The notes under the pieces: model-generated
The model's database searches: none
The model's input: the letters and a program-made list of their open reading frames with translations, nothing else
What the model was told of the DNA's origin: nothing
Made by a program: the position numbers and the translations under genes
Shown: positions 16,680 to 27,050 of the stretch, piece after piece
Numbering within the stretch: position 1 is the stretch's first letter
How the letters are laid out: every line of letters starts with the position of its first letter
From: Falcatimonas sp. MSJ-15
Lineage (GTDB): Bacteria; Bacillota; Clostridia; Lachnospirales; Lachnospiraceae
Length of the DNA: 64,000 nucleotides
Assembly (NCBI RefSeq): GCF_018918265.1
Contig: NZ_JAHLQC010000002.1
Location: forward strand, 222,820-286,819
Direction: 5' to 3'

Positions 16680-18407
16680 CTATTTATTAACAATCTCCAT
16701 AAGAGACTTCTTAAGATTCTCCATCTTACTATTAGCATCTTCAAAGCTTGTTCCTTTTACACCAATATAGAACTTAACTTTTGGTTCTGTACCTGATGGT
16801 CTTGCACAGCACCATGCATCATCATTAAGATCATAGTATAAAACATTTGATTTTGGAAGACCTGTTGTTGTAACTGTTCCAGTCTTAGTATCTGTGATCT
16901 CATCTTTAAGATAATCTCTTACAGCTAATACATCATAATTACCAATCTTCTTAGGTGGATTCTGTCTTAATTCATCAAGCATAGCCTGAATCTTAGCAAC
17001 ACCTTCAACACCTTTTAATGTGATTGATTCAAGTCCTTCTCTGAAATATCCATATTTTTCATAGATATTTAACATCTGATCCCAAAGTGTAAGTCCCTGT
17101 TTTTTATAATATGCTGCTGCTTCGCATAGACACATAACTGCTACAATAGCATCTTTATCTCTTGCATGTGTTCCTACAAGACAGCCATAGCTTTCTTCGA
17201 ATCCAAACATATATTCGTATGTATGATTCTGTTCAAATAATTTAATCTGTTCTCCGATGAATTTGAATCCTGTTAATACTTCAATTAACTTGATATTATA
17301 TTCTGCTGCAACTTTATCTGCCATATTAGTTGATACAATAGTCTTGATAAGTGCTCCATTATCTGGAATAAGGCCTTTTTCTTTTTTCTGTGAAAGAAGG
17401 TACTCTGCGATAAGCATTCCTGACATATTACCTGTGAATGACATATATTCACCTGTCTTAGAATCTTTTGCATATACTCCAAGTCTGTCTGCATCAGGAT
17501 CTGTTGCAAGAACAACGTCTGCATCTTTTTCTTTTGCAAGTTTTAATGCAAGTTCAAATGCTTCTGCTGCTTCTGGATTTGGATAGCTTACTGTTGGGAA
17601 ATCTCCATTTGGTAATTCCTGTTCTGGAACTACATATACATTCTCAAATCCAATCTCTTTTAATATTCTTCTTGCTGGAAGATTACCTGTTCCATGAAGT
17701 GGTGTATATACGATCTTAAGTTCTTTGCCAACTTCTTTACAGATATCAGGATTAACAACCTGTTTTTTAAGCTGTGCTATATATTTATCATCAATATCTG
17801 AACCAATAACATTATATAATCCTGCTTTAACAGCTTCTTCTTTGTCCATTGTCTTTACAAGATTATAATCTGTAACATTATTAACTTCGTCAATTATTAA
17901 TTTATCTTTTGGTGCTGTAATCTGTGCGCCATCTTCCCAATATACTTTATATCCATTATATTCAGGTGGATTATGGCTTGCTGTTACTACGATACCGGCA
18001 ATACAGTTTAATTCTCTAACTGTGAATGATAACATAGGTGTTGGTCTTAAAGATGGGAAAACATAAGCTTTGATTCCATTCGCATTAAGACATAATGCCG
18101 CTTCATCTGCAAATTCAGGAGACATATGACGTGAATCATACGCTATTGCAACGCCTCTGTCTTTTGCATTTTCTTTAATAATAAAGTTAGCAAGTCCCTG
18201 TGTTGCTTTTCTTACAGTGTATATGTTCATACGATTAGTACCGTATCCAATAACACCTCTTAATCCGCCTGTACCAAACTCAAGATTTTTGTAAAAACGA
18301 TCTTCGATTTCTTTTTCATTACTTGCGATTGATTCAAGCTCTTTTCTTACGCTCTCATCAAAGTACTGGTTTGTGCACCAGTCTTTGTAACTATCCATAT
18401 ATGACAT
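16680..18407 (-). CDS. pgcA: Phosphoglucomutase/phosphomannomutase (alpha-PGM family)
   Basis: A 575-residue phosphohexomutase interconverting hexose 1- and 6-phosphates, which feeds nucleotide-sugar and wall-glycan synthesis. All four family signatures are present: the phosphoserine loop TASHNPPEYNGYK (Ser144), the metal-binding loop DPDADR, the sugar loop FGFEESYG, and the phosphate loop RPSGTEPK near the C-terminus. Length fits the Bacillus PgcA type. The frame extends to a TTG at 18440, but AAAGGGG lies before the ATG at 18407. It lies downstream of the four-gene unknown block on the same strand with a 120-bp gap. Confidence 0.93.
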   Translation of the reverse strand: MSYMDSYKDWCTNQYFDESVRKELESIASNEKEIEDRFYKNLEFGTGGLRGVIGYGTNRMNIYTVRKATQGLANFIIKENAKDRGVAIAYDSRHMSPEFADEAALCLNANGIKAYVFPSLRPTPMLSFTVRELNCIAGIVVTASHNPPEYNGYKVYWEDGAQITAPKDKLIIDEVNNVTDYNLVKTMDKEEAVKAGLYNVIGSDIDDKYIAQLKKQVVNPDICKEVGKELKIVYTPLHGTGNLPARRILKEIGFENVYVVPEQELPNGDFPTVSYPNPEAAEAFELALKLAKEKDADVVLATDPDADRLGVYAKDSKTGEYMSFTGNMSGMLIAEYLLSQKKEKGLIPDNGALIKTIVSTNMADKVAAEYNIKLIEVLTGFKFIGEQIKLFEQNHTYEYMFGFEESYGCLVGTHARDKDAIVAVMCLCEAAAYYKKQGLTLWDQMLNIYEKYGYFREGLESITLKGVEGVAKIQAMLDELRQNPPKKIGNYDVLAVRDYLKDEITDTKTGTVTTTGLPKSNVLYYDLNDDAWCCARPSGTEPKVKFYIGVKGTSFEDANSKMENLKKSLMEIVNK

Positions 18408-18527
18408 AGTACTGCCCCTTTCTGCCTCAATAATACTCAAAATTCCTTATCATTCTATCACGTTTATTGTAGCAAATCAAACATTTTATTGCTGTTTATT
18501 TAACTAACTTGTATATTTTTCATAAAA

Positions 18528-19727
18528 TCAGGCATTATCATCATCGTAAGAATTAATTACTTTCATAATTGATTCTTTTTCATCAGGATAAGTCTTTATC
18601 ATATCAAATATTTTTTCCTTAGCTTTCTTGGTAAGTTTTATATTATAGTCTATCTGTTCTTTTATCTTTTTTCTTCTGCTGATAAGATTATTCTTTACAT
18701 TTCTCATCTCAGCCGGTTCTACAAGTGCCCTTGCCTGTGCTACCCATATATTGGCATCATACAGATCATAAGTCTTTAATAATGCTGCAAATATATTACC
18801 GGTTTTTGCAAGTTCACTTGTAGTATGCTGATATTGCTGCTTTTCAAGCTTCATTGTCATATATTGCTCAAAGACTTCTCCCATCTGTCTTGCATCTTTC
18901 ACTCCATATTTTTCACGCTGATATTCTACATTATTAACAGCATTTATGTATTTAATCTTTGCTCTATTTTGAAGACTTGTCGCCTTTGCCATCTTAAGTT
19001 CATTAAGTTTTAAAGTCTCTATTGTCTTTTTTGACATAATTGCAACTATTGCAACATATATAGCTGCAAGTAAAAGAACTACTATGAATATGCCTTCTAC
19101 ATTAATATTATATTTTTCTGCAGCAATCACAAATACTATAAATATCGCTGTAAGTCCAACCATTGCTATTACTGAGAAGCCTTTTATCCTTATCTGGCGT
19201 TTTAACATATCACTCTTTTCATATTTGAGATTAATCTTCTCTGCTTCAAGCATACTTACATCTTTTTTTAGTGCAAGCATATATTTTTCATCATTCTGAT
19301 ATGATTTTAATATCTTAGGCATATCATCATCAAATTGTGACAGATATGCATATCTGCCATCTTCAAGGGGACTTTGAGTATCCTGATACTTTTTCCTGCT
19401 CTTTGTAAGATCGACTATTCTCTGTGCTGTTTCTATAACTTCTGTCTTATGATCAGGTGGAAGATTCTCTAGTTTGTATATATCATCAAGATATGCTTTT
19501 ACAACCTGGTATTCTGTTTTATAATTCTCAATATTTTTACCTGAATCTACAACTGTCTCACACTGGCTCTTTACGAATTCAAGTCTTTCCTGTGGAGTTT
19601 TTAATACTTCTTTTTCTTCAAGCTCTTCTTCTATCTCACTTTCGTTTTCAAGAATAGCATCAAGGTCTACATTTACTTTATATTCTTCATATTTTTTCTT
19701 TTTTCTGAACCTGTCAAAAAAGCCCAT
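18528..19727 (-). CDS. Unknown two-TM coiled-coil protein (last gene of unknown block)
   Basis: A 399-residue protein I do not recognise. It starts with a basic MGFFDRFRKKKK, then an acidic stretch (about 20-42), a long helical coiled-coil part, two membrane helices (about 188-206 and 214-232), and a second long helical part. Both soluble parts should lie on the cytosolic side, making a hairpin-anchored cytosolic coiled-coil protein. It is the fourth gene of a co-directional set behind an Hsp70-like and a TPR protein, with 94 bp of spacing. A role as membrane anchor for that set is an inference from order and topology. GGGGG precedes the ATG. Confidence 0.75.
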   Translation of the reverse strand: MGFFDRFRKKKKYEEYKVNVDLDAILENESEIEEELEEKEVLKTPQERLEFVKSQCETVVDSGKNIENYKTEYQVVKAYLDDIYKLENLPPDHKTEVIETAQRIVDLTKSRKKYQDTQSPLEDGRYAYLSQFDDDMPKILKSYQNDEKYMLALKKDVSMLEAEKINLKYEKSDMLKRQIRIKGFSVIAMVGLTAIFIVFVIAAEKYNINVEGIFIVVLLLAAIYVAIVAIMSKKTIETLKLNELKMAKATSLQNRAKIKYINAVNNVEYQREKYGVKDARQMGEVFEQYMTMKLEKQQYQHTTSELAKTGNIFAALLKTYDLYDANIWVAQARALVEPAEMRNVKNNLISRRKKIKEQIDYNIKLTKKAKEKIFDMIKTYPDEKESIMKVINSYDDDNA

Positions 19728-19821
19728 CTGTCATGCCCCCATTTATCATTAATACTATATAAGTTTTTTATAGCTATCTATTCAAGCTATATTGTATCCT
19801 ATATGCTCTTTAATTAGCTAA

Positions 19822-20661
19822 TCACTGCGTAAGTCTCTTGTAATCAAGTTTCCAATTTTCAATTATATCCTCTATCTTTTTGTAATACTCGCTTATAAGC
19901 CCATCTTCTTTCATAAGTTCTGCCTGTCTTAACATACTATACTCTTCCTGAAGCTGTGCTTTATCAGCCATCTTATCTATATCATGTTTTATCTCACAAT
20001 ACATTTCTCTATCTTCATCACTTGCAAAATCATCACGTTTAAATTCTTTATTTCTGTTATCTGCAAGTACTTCTGCTTTTACGAACTGTATTCTTGATTC
20101 TGGATTACCTGCTATCTTATATGCTCTTTCAAAGCATGATTTTGCTTTTGTAAACAAAAACATCTTGGCAAATGCCACTCCTGCATTATGCCATACATTT
20201 CCATAAAAAGATTCGCTTAATGTGGCATCTTTTTTTTGTGACAGAATCATTATATAATTTTCCAAAGCATTACTATATCTTTGATTCGCCAGATAACTGT
20301 CACCTCTTGCTTTTAGTCTCTCTGATACATTTTGTGTATTAAGTGAATCTATCATCTTTTGTATATCTTCTATCTCACTCTTAGAATAATATCCTGTATA
20401 TTTAAGGATTGTCATTACAAGCTCTCCAAGTCCGCCTTTATATGTTATAAGTTCTGTAAGCTTGTCTGCAAGTGGTTTCTCATCAAGCTCATTAGCAATA
20501 TATTCAATGAGTTTTTCATCTATAATCTCTGTATTTACAATATATATATTATTGTATAAAAAATAACACAATTCTTCAAGCGTGCTTATATTCACACCTG
20601 CCTGAGCAATATAATATGGCTTTGTTCCCTCTTTTTTTGTACAAATAATTAGTCCACTCAT
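19822..20661 (-). CDS. TPR-containing protein of unknown function
   Basis: A 279-residue soluble protein. The first 110 residues form a conserved-looking mixed alpha/beta part (LIICTKKEGTKPYYI, then LEELCYFLYNNIYI), followed by two to three tetratricopeptide repeats (for example LKARGDSYLANQRYSNALEN and WHNAGVAFAKMFLFTKAKSC, about 115-190) and a charged helical tail. TPR proteins often bind Hsp70-type partners, and the gene directly upstream encodes an actin/Hsp70-fold protein 13 bp away, so a complex is likely. The ribosome site AAGGA lies before the ATG. Similar sets occur in Lachnospiraceae genomes as far as I recall; none has a known role. Confidence 0.75.
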   Translation of the reverse strand: MSGLIICTKKEGTKPYYIAQAGVNISTLEELCYFLYNNIYIVNTEIIDEKLIEYIANELDEKPLADKLTELITYKGGLGELVMTILKYTGYYSKSEIEDIQKMIDSLNTQNVSERLKARGDSYLANQRYSNALENYIMILSQKKDATLSESFYGNVWHNAGVAFAKMFLFTKAKSCFERAYKIAGNPESRIQFVKAEVLADNRNKEFKRDDFASDEDREMYCEIKHDIDKMADKAQLQEEYSMLRQAELMKEDGLISEYYKKIEDIIENWKLDYKRLTQ

Positions 20662-20674
20662 AAGCTATCTTCCT

Positions 20675-21931
20675 TTACAATATTATTTCGCTGCTTACAA
20701 TTTTGTTACTTGCTCTGAAGAATTCTCCAAATCCTTTATCTCTTATCTGTATCAGCATCTTGTTATCTGAATCAAAATGTATTCTAAGATTAATTCGTGT
20801 TGTCTTTGGCGGTCTTTTTGGGAATCCTTCAAGTTCTATCACTTCTTCTCTTGATATCATTGTATCTACAGGTGTAATATACAATCTTATGCACATCTCA
20901 TCTGTAAGTATAAAATCCATATTAACTTCTGCATCTGTCCAGTTACATCCCTCTTTTACAAGTATATATCGTCCTTCTTCATCTGCATTGTCTGATGCAT
21001 CAATCTCAACTCTGGTTGTAATACGATCTCTGCATGCTAACATATATTCGTTAACAAAACTTCCATTTATATCTTCAACCGCTGCATAACATGCACCTTT
21101 TGCAAATAGATTCTGACCGGCAAATACTCTTCGTTTGCTGCAGATATAATTAAGTGTCTGCTTTGCCCAATCTGCTTTTTTGAATCCGGAACCTGTTACA
21201 TATACTGTATTTATAACTTTTTTATTAAAAAGTTGTTTTACTTTTTCTAAAAGTCTCTCATCTGTTTCTTCTTTTTCTGCCATATCATAGGTGAACTGTT
21301 CTTGCATATCATTCTTTTCTACCATTACAACTTTCTGTTTTTTTATATTAGCGGTATACATACGATAATATGCAAGACCGTCTTCTGTATAATCAAACAG
21401 TGCAACATCTGAATTCCAAAGTTCTCTTGGCTGGCTCATTGAATAATATATATAACTCTCCTGATGATTAAGCACTTTTACTTTATCTGCTTCAATTCCA
21501 AGTTCTTTAAACGATTTTTTTATCGTATCTATTATGTCTTTTGTAAAATTCTCTACTGTAACATATATCTTTTGAATATCTTTTTTCTGACATCTTACTT
21601 CTGCTGCCTTTACAAGATATTTTAAAAATATTGTCAGAAGTTCAAATGGCATAACCGTAAGTTCTTCAACTTCAACAGGTGCACCCTGGCGTACTTTTGA
21701 CAAAAGTCTGTCTACATATATACCTTTTTCAAGAAGTCTGCATTTTACGCCATCATCTCCTGCATACCATTCGTCTCCGCCTTTTTGCTTACAGACTGCT
21801 GTTGGAATCTGGTATTTTGACTCTCTTATAGATAATCCCACAGATTCAACATCTTTCTCTTTATAATCGTAATAACATATCTGTGAATAATCATCACATA
21901 AATCAATTCCGAGAATTAATCCTGTTTCCAT
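20675..21931 (-). CDS. Actin/Hsp70-fold (DUF5716-like) protein
   Basis: A 418-residue protein with marks of the actin/Hsp70 ATPase fold: GIDLCDDYSQICYYD at the start (phosphate-1-like), a conserved helical part with KIYVTVENF, VALFDYTEDGLAYYR (phosphate-2-like), NTVYVTGSGF (adenosine-like) and FAKGACYAAV, followed by a beta-rich C-terminal part (about 305-418) resembling a substrate-binding domain. This order parallels DnaK but the motifs are degenerate, so ATP binding is not certain. I associate it with DUF5716. It sits between the giant protein (19 bp upstream) and the TPR protein (13 bp downstream), which suggests translational coupling and one complex. Confidence 0.75.
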   Translation of the reverse strand: METGLILGIDLCDDYSQICYYDYKEKDVESVGLSIRESKYQIPTAVCKQKGGDEWYAGDDGVKCRLLEKGIYVDRLLSKVRQGAPVEVEELTVMPFELLTIFLKYLVKAAEVRCQKKDIQKIYVTVENFTKDIIDTIKKSFKELGIEADKVKVLNHQESYIYYSMSQPRELWNSDVALFDYTEDGLAYYRMYTANIKKQKVVMVEKNDMQEQFTYDMAEKEETDERLLEKVKQLFNKKVINTVYVTGSGFKKADWAKQTLNYICSKRRVFAGQNLFAKGACYAAVEDINGSFVNEYMLACRDRITTRVEIDASDNADEEGRYILVKEGCNWTDAEVNMDFILTDEMCIRLYITPVDTMISREEVIELEGFPKRPPKTTRINLRIHFDSDNKMLIQIRDKGFGEFFRASNKIVSSEIIL

Positions 21932-21950
21932 ATTTCTTCACCCCATTTCC

Positions 21951-24900
21951 TTAGAGCGGTCTAAACAGCTGTTTTACAAGATAGTCTGACACTGCATAAT
22001 TGTGCATCATTCTCTCAAGTGTATTTTCATCATTCATTTCTCTTGTTGCAATCATATCATTAACAGCCTCAAATCTTCCTTCTACTGTCTGTGAATCAAT
22101 CTCATCATTCATAAGTGTATGGCTCTCAGTTATATCTCCCACTTTATTCTCTTCTTCTGTAATATAATACTGTACTGTATCTCCATAAAAGATTGTAAAT
22201 TCCTTAGTGAATATGCCTTCAAATGTATTATTCATCTCCATAGCCTTAAATTCATCATCTTCATCAACATCTGACAGATAGTGAATTATTACTTTATTAT
22301 TTGGATTAGTTCTATATTCTACAATCGTCTTATCAAGCATTATATATGGTATATTTACATATTTTTTGAATTCCTTAAAAAATGCAAATCTGTATTTTTT
22401 TCTGCACATCTCACCAAGTAATCTGTCTATTATCTCTTTTTGTTCATTACTAAAGCTGTCTCTTCTTGACATCTCTTTAAGATATGCAAGCTTACATACA
22501 TCTGTCATTTCTTCTTTATTTTTTAGCATCTTCTCTATATGAACAAATACTTTTTCTGATATTATCTTTTCTTTTACAAAAGCCTGATAGCTATTATATG
22601 ACAGATATGCCATTGCTATCACTGTTGATGCACCTTTTTGTTCATATTCTTCAAACACATCTGCAAGTTTGGCTGAATATGTTCTTGCAAACATCATCTG
22701 TGTTATCAGTCTTTCATCTAGTGTATATGTCTCTGTTATAAAATCTTTGGCTGCCTGCCATATTTCTATTAATTCTTTTGTTGTTCCATTATAATATCTT
22801 ATAAGATATTCAAGTATAACTTCATCATATTTCCCTTTGAAAAATACATATGAACATATAGCAAGAAGATTCTTACTGTAATCATATTCAAGTTTTCTTA
22901 CAATTCTTGTTGCAAGCTTCATAAGTCTCTTTGCATCTACTTTTTCAAGATCACAGGTATCTAATAGTTCATAAGCATTCTCATAAAAGCCTCGTATTAT
23001 CATTGCCTCGACAATCTTAATTCTTTCGCCTCTTTTTAGTATTGTCGTATCTATTTTTAACACATAGTCTTCTATCTCTTCATCATCAAAGTTCTCATAG
23101 TAGTAATTGACTATTGTCTCAAGTAACATCGCTTTATACTGCTTTTGGATATTATCTATCTCTACTGCTTTTTTATATGTCTCTACTGCACCTAGTGTTG
23201 TCTTATGATACATTATAAAATGCTCTGAGCCATGAAGCACAACTCTATAATCATCTTTTAGATGTTCACTGCAACATTTTACAAGTTCTTCATCATCAAA
23301 AAGTGCATTTATCTCATAAGGTATGTCAACATATCTTCTTCCATCACTGCTTACAAATAATATTGTAGCATCTTCTGTATATTCCTGTATATATGCTATA
23401 TTGTTAATTACAGGATAATGTTTCTCGCCTTTCATCTCTTTGTGTATTACAACAACTTCTTTTATAGCACTGTATCTAAGATTAACAGACACTCTGTATG
23501 TGAACAAAATATCTATAAAACTTGCTGCAAATTCGCTATTTATCATTGGTTTTTCAATCATTGTATTGTATATCACTGCAAGGTCCTGATTTATATTTCC
23601 CTGTGCTGCCATATCATAAGCAAACTGTTCCATATGTTTTATATATGTTCTAAACATTGTTTCATTAATATTTCTATTAGCTATAACATTCGCATACAGG
23701 TATGCTTTTTTGTTATTATCAAGGTTATTATTATATATATAGTACATTAATACTTGCTGTATTATAGGTCTATATTCACTTGTATCAACACTCATCATAT
23801 AATAGTCATACAATCTTGTTATCTTAAGATCTTTTTTTATTGCTTCTTCAAACACTTTTAGATATTTTTTACCAAAAATATTATTTCTTATTAAGGTTGT
23901 ACAAAGTGTTAAAAGTGCTTCATCCGTTCTGTATACATTATATAAGAACATTGCTGTATCTATAAGTAGTCTGTCAGCTTTTTTCTCATGCTTCATTACA
24001 TCTAATATCTGTATAAGAAGTCTTTCATTCATCATTCCATGTTTCAGCATAAAATTAATTACCTGTTTTTCAAATGAATTAAATACTCTTAATAGTTCTG
24101 GCTGTTCCATTATTACACTTGCAGCTTCATAGTACATAAGCGGGCTTTTGCATCCACTTTTATACATTTCTTTTACTCGTGCAAGTCTAAGACTTTTATT
24201 TGTATCATATTCATTATCAAGGTAAAAAAGCATCCACATAATTCTATATGAGCCATTTATTCTGTTATATGTATCTGTAAGCACTCTCACTGCTTCTCTT
24301 GTATACATAACATCCTTATTACAGATGCTTCTTATATACATATAATAGCAAAATAGTTCCGGTTCTTCGTTTTTTGATTCACTAACTTTTTGTGTAACAC
24401 TGTCAAGAAGCCATAAAGCCTCACTATTCTTACCTTCACCAGCATACAGTTGTGCTTCTAAAAGTTTATAGAATGCATTATCTTCATCCATATTTCTAAG
24501 TTTCTCAGCATTCATAACTCCTATTCTTGTAAAATCTTCAAGCCCAATCTTGTCTGTTCTATAATCAAAATACATATTCATCATTTCAAATATTATCTGC
24601 TGTTTTGCAAGATGTTTACTATGTTCTTGTTTTTTTTCTTCTTTTTTTACTACAATAACTGTATATTCTATTGTCTGAAATACTGTATGTATTCTAATTC
24701 TTGCAAAATTGTTGCCTGCTCTTAATTTATCATATTCTACATGATAACTAAGTTCCATTATGCTTCCGACAAAATCTTCTGTTGAAAAAGAATTCTTTCT
24801 CACAGTTAAAAAGCCTTCATCACATTCTATCTGACCAAAGATATAGCCCCATGAGTCTTTGATAATAGTTATCTTCTCTTCAAATGACTCTGTAACATCT

Positions 24901-25520
24901 GTATATTTTCGTTCATTACCTTTTATATACAGATTTATTCTATTCTTTTTTCTCACTGCAATAAGAAACTCTTCGAGTGCATGTCTTTTATCCTGCTGGT
25001 TAATAAGTCCTTCATACAGGCTTATTTTTTTCAGTTCTTTTCCAAAGAATACTTCTGAGAATTCTCTCTGTTCAAAAAGTTTCATCGCTTCTTCTATTCC
25101 TGACTGTGCAAGATTAGTAAAATGGAACATATTACGCACTTTACCCATTGATGTATCTGCAAAATTAGTCTCTACACGAAAACGAAAGGGCAAAGATATC
25201 TCTCCCCCATCAGATACTATGTTCATACGGCCTGATATCTCATCGCCGTCCTCGCTGTTAGCTGTATTCACTTCATATTTTATTATACAATCTGTACCAT
25301 TAAATTCTTCAGTATCTATTGTAACTTTACGATTGTCAGAATATACATATCCATGTATATCCTGATTCTTATTACTACTCTTTACTGTAAACTGTCCCTG
25401 CACAATTGTATTATTATCAACATTCAATTCTATTGAATTCTCAACTACCTCAATAACAGGTGTATCATATTCAAAAATTCCTTTTGACAATTTTATTATC
25501 TGTTCTTTCAAATGCCTCAC
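21951..25520 (-). CDS. Giant helical-repeat protein (DUF5717-like), unknown function
   Basis: A 1189-residue cytosolic protein with no signal peptide or membrane segment. Two beta-sandwich-like parts come first (about 20-120 and 225-300), then about 700 residues of Tyr/Leu-rich helices resembling a TPR-like solenoid, then another beta-rich segment (about 1085-1150) and a helical tail ending in LFRPL. It probably is a scaffold. I associate it with DUF5717, which accompanies the DUF5716-like neighbour. The start is not firm: a GTG at 25520 gives the longest frame, while a TTG at 25511 is preceded by GGTGAGG. It follows rarA by 30 bp on the same strand, so it may be co-transcribed with it. Confidence 0.75.
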   Translation of the reverse strand: MRHLKEQIIKLSKGIFEYDTPVIEVVENSIELNVDNNTIVQGQFTVKSSNKNQDIHGYVYSDNRKVTIDTEEFNGTDCIIKYEVNTANSEDGDEISGRMNIVSDGGEISLPFRFRVETNFADTSMGKVRNMFHFTNLAQSGIEEAMKLFEQREFSEVFFGKELKKISLYEGLINQQDKRHALEEFLIAVRKKNRINLYIKGNERKYTDVTESFEEKITIIKDSWGYIFGQIECDEGFLTVRKNSFSTEDFVGSIMELSYHVEYDKLRAGNNFARIRIHTVFQTIEYTVIVVKKEEKKQEHSKHLAKQQIIFEMMNMYFDYRTDKIGLEDFTRIGVMNAEKLRNMDEDNAFYKLLEAQLYAGEGKNSEALWLLDSVTQKVSESKNEEPELFCYYMYIRSICNKDVMYTREAVRVLTDTYNRINGSYRIMWMLFYLDNEYDTNKSLRLARVKEMYKSGCKSPLMYYEAASVIMEQPELLRVFNSFEKQVINFMLKHGMMNERLLIQILDVMKHEKKADRLLIDTAMFLYNVYRTDEALLTLCTTLIRNNIFGKKYLKVFEEAIKKDLKITRLYDYYMMSVDTSEYRPIIQQVLMYYIYNNNLDNNKKAYLYANVIANRNINETMFRTYIKHMEQFAYDMAAQGNINQDLAVIYNTMIEKPMINSEFAASFIDILFTYRVSVNLRYSAIKEVVVIHKEMKGEKHYPVINNIAYIQEYTEDATILFVSSDGRRYVDIPYEINALFDDEELVKCCSEHLKDDYRVVLHGSEHFIMYHKTTLGAVETYKKAVEIDNIQKQYKAMLLETIVNYYYENFDDEEIEDYVLKIDTTILKRGERIKIVEAMIIRGFYENAYELLDTCDLEKVDAKRLMKLATRIVRKLEYDYSKNLLAICSYVFFKGKYDEVILEYLIRYYNGTTKELIEIWQAAKDFITETYTLDERLITQMMFARTYSAKLADVFEEYEQKGASTVIAMAYLSYNSYQAFVKEKIISEKVFVHIEKMLKNKEEMTDVCKLAYLKEMSRRDSFSNEQKEIIDRLLGEMCRKKYRFAFFKEFKKYVNIPYIMLDKTIVEYRTNPNNKVIIHYLSDVDEDDEFKAMEMNNTFEGIFTKEFTIFYGDTVQYYITEEENKVGDITESHTLMNDEIDSQTVEGRFEAVNDMIATREMNDENTLERMMHNYAVSDYLVKQLFRPL

Positions 25521-25550
25521 CCACAGTCATATTTCCCGCTTATGCGGTTA

Positions 25551-26870
25551 TTATTTTCGCTTTCCTATTTTTTTAAAATATTCTCTTATCTGATTCTCAT
25601 ATCCTATATCTGAAGGCTCATAGAATATTCTGTCTATGAGTTCATCCGGAAGGTATTGTTGTTCTACATAATGATTATCATAATCATGTGCATATTTATA
25701 TCCTTCGCCATGTCCAAGTCTGCCTGCACTTTTGTAGTGTGCATCCTTAAGATGTATTGGGATATGTGATATTTTCACATCTTTTACAGCCTTCATTGCA
25801 TTGTCAATTGACATATACGAAGCATTGCTTTTTGGTGCCGATGCAATATAATTGACTGCCTCTGCAAGTATTATCTGCGCTTCTGGCATTCCTATACGCT
25901 CTACTGCAAGTGAACACGAAACTGCTACATTAAGCGCATTCGGATCTGCAAGTCCGACATCTTCTGCTGCACATATCATTATTCTTCTTGTAATGAAAGT
26001 AAGACTCTCCCCAGCATATAACATTCGTCCAAGATAATATATTGCAGCATCAGGATCTGAACCTCGCATACTTTTTATAAAAGCAGAGATCGTATCGTAA
26101 TGGTTATCGCCATTTTTATCATATTTTATAACCCTTTTCTGTATACATTCCTGTGCAACATCAATAGTTATTCTTATTATCCCTTCTTCATCCGGATCTG
26201 TCGTAAGAATTCCAAGTTCTACTGCATTTAACGCACTTCTCGCATCTCCGTCTGACATATCAGCAAGAAATTCTACTGCCTCATCTTCTATAGTAGCATT
26301 ATATGCTTTCATTCCTTTTTCTGTATATACTGCTCTTCTTATAAGTTCACATATATCATCCTTAGAAAGTGGTTCTAATTCAAATATGATACTTCTTGAT
26401 ATAAGCGCACCATTAACTTCGAAATATGGATTTTCTGTAGTAGCACCTATAAGTATAACTGTTCCATCTTCAACAAATGGCAAAAGATAGTCCTGTTGTC
26501 CTTTATTGAATCTATGAATCTCATCTACAAAAAGTATTGTCTTTCTGCCATACATTCCCATATTATCTTTTGCTTTATTTATCACATCTTCCATATCTTT
26601 TTTGCCTGCAACTGTTGCATTAATCTGCGTAAAATCTGCACTTGTTGTATTAGCTATTACTTTTGCTATTGTTGTCTTTCCTGTTCCCGGAGGTCCATAC
26701 AGGATAATAGAACTTAATTTGTCAGCTTTTATCGCTCTATAAAGCAACTTATCTTTACCAATAATATGCTTTTGACCAACTACTTCATCTAACGTCTCTG
26801 GTCTCATTCGTGATGCAAGTGGTGATTCTGATTTCATTGTAGTATTTCTCATATAATCAAATATATCCAT
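25551..26870 (-). CDS. rarA: Replication-associated recombination protein A (RarA/MgsA AAA ATPase)
   Basis: A 439-residue clamp-loader-like ATPase acting at stalled replication forks. Residues 17-40 show the RarA start (PLASRMRPETLDEVVGQKH). Walker A is GPPGTGKT (59-66), Walker B ILFVDEIHR (112-120), sensor region IGATTENPYFEVN (141-153), and the C-terminal part holds SDPDAAIYYLGRML and the MgsA-type ending with DNHYVEQQYLPDEL. Length is normal. AGGAGG precedes the ATG. It is the first gene of a minus-strand run leading into the giant helical-repeat protein with only 30 bp between, which ties the unknown block to DNA replication at least by location. Confidence 0.94.
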   Translation of the reverse strand: MDIFDYMRNTTMKSESPLASRMRPETLDEVVGQKHIIGKDKLLYRAIKADKLSSIILYGPPGTGKTTIAKVIANTTSADFTQINATVAGKKDMEDVINKAKDNMGMYGRKTILFVDEIHRFNKGQQDYLLPFVEDGTVILIGATTENPYFEVNGALISRSIIFELEPLSKDDICELIRRAVYTEKGMKAYNATIEDEAVEFLADMSDGDARSALNAVELGILTTDPDEEGIIRITIDVAQECIQKRVIKYDKNGDNHYDTISAFIKSMRGSDPDAAIYYLGRMLYAGESLTFITRRIMICAAEDVGLADPNALNVAVSCSLAVERIGMPEAQIILAEAVNYIASAPKSNASYMSIDNAMKAVKDVKISHIPIHLKDAHYKSAGRLGHGEGYKYAHDYDNHYVEQQYLPDELIDRIFYEPSDIGYENQIREYFKKIGKRK

Positions 26871-27050
26871 TTTTTCCTCCTACGTAATTATTTATCCATT
26901 TTCATATTCTATATAGTATAACACAGATCTGATAACTTTTTATTTTATTTTTCTTTATAATGTATTTTTATATTATATCATTCATGCTTTTTATATTTTT
27001 ACTCCAATATCCATAATTGTACTGCCTCATATTCCTATATCTTCTGACTT

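Noticed and set aside
20703..21089. 128-residue plus-strand frame within the Hsp70-like gene
   Set aside because: It is antisense to a gene with clear fold motifs; such long Ser/Leu-rich antisense frames occur all along the minus-strand genes here.
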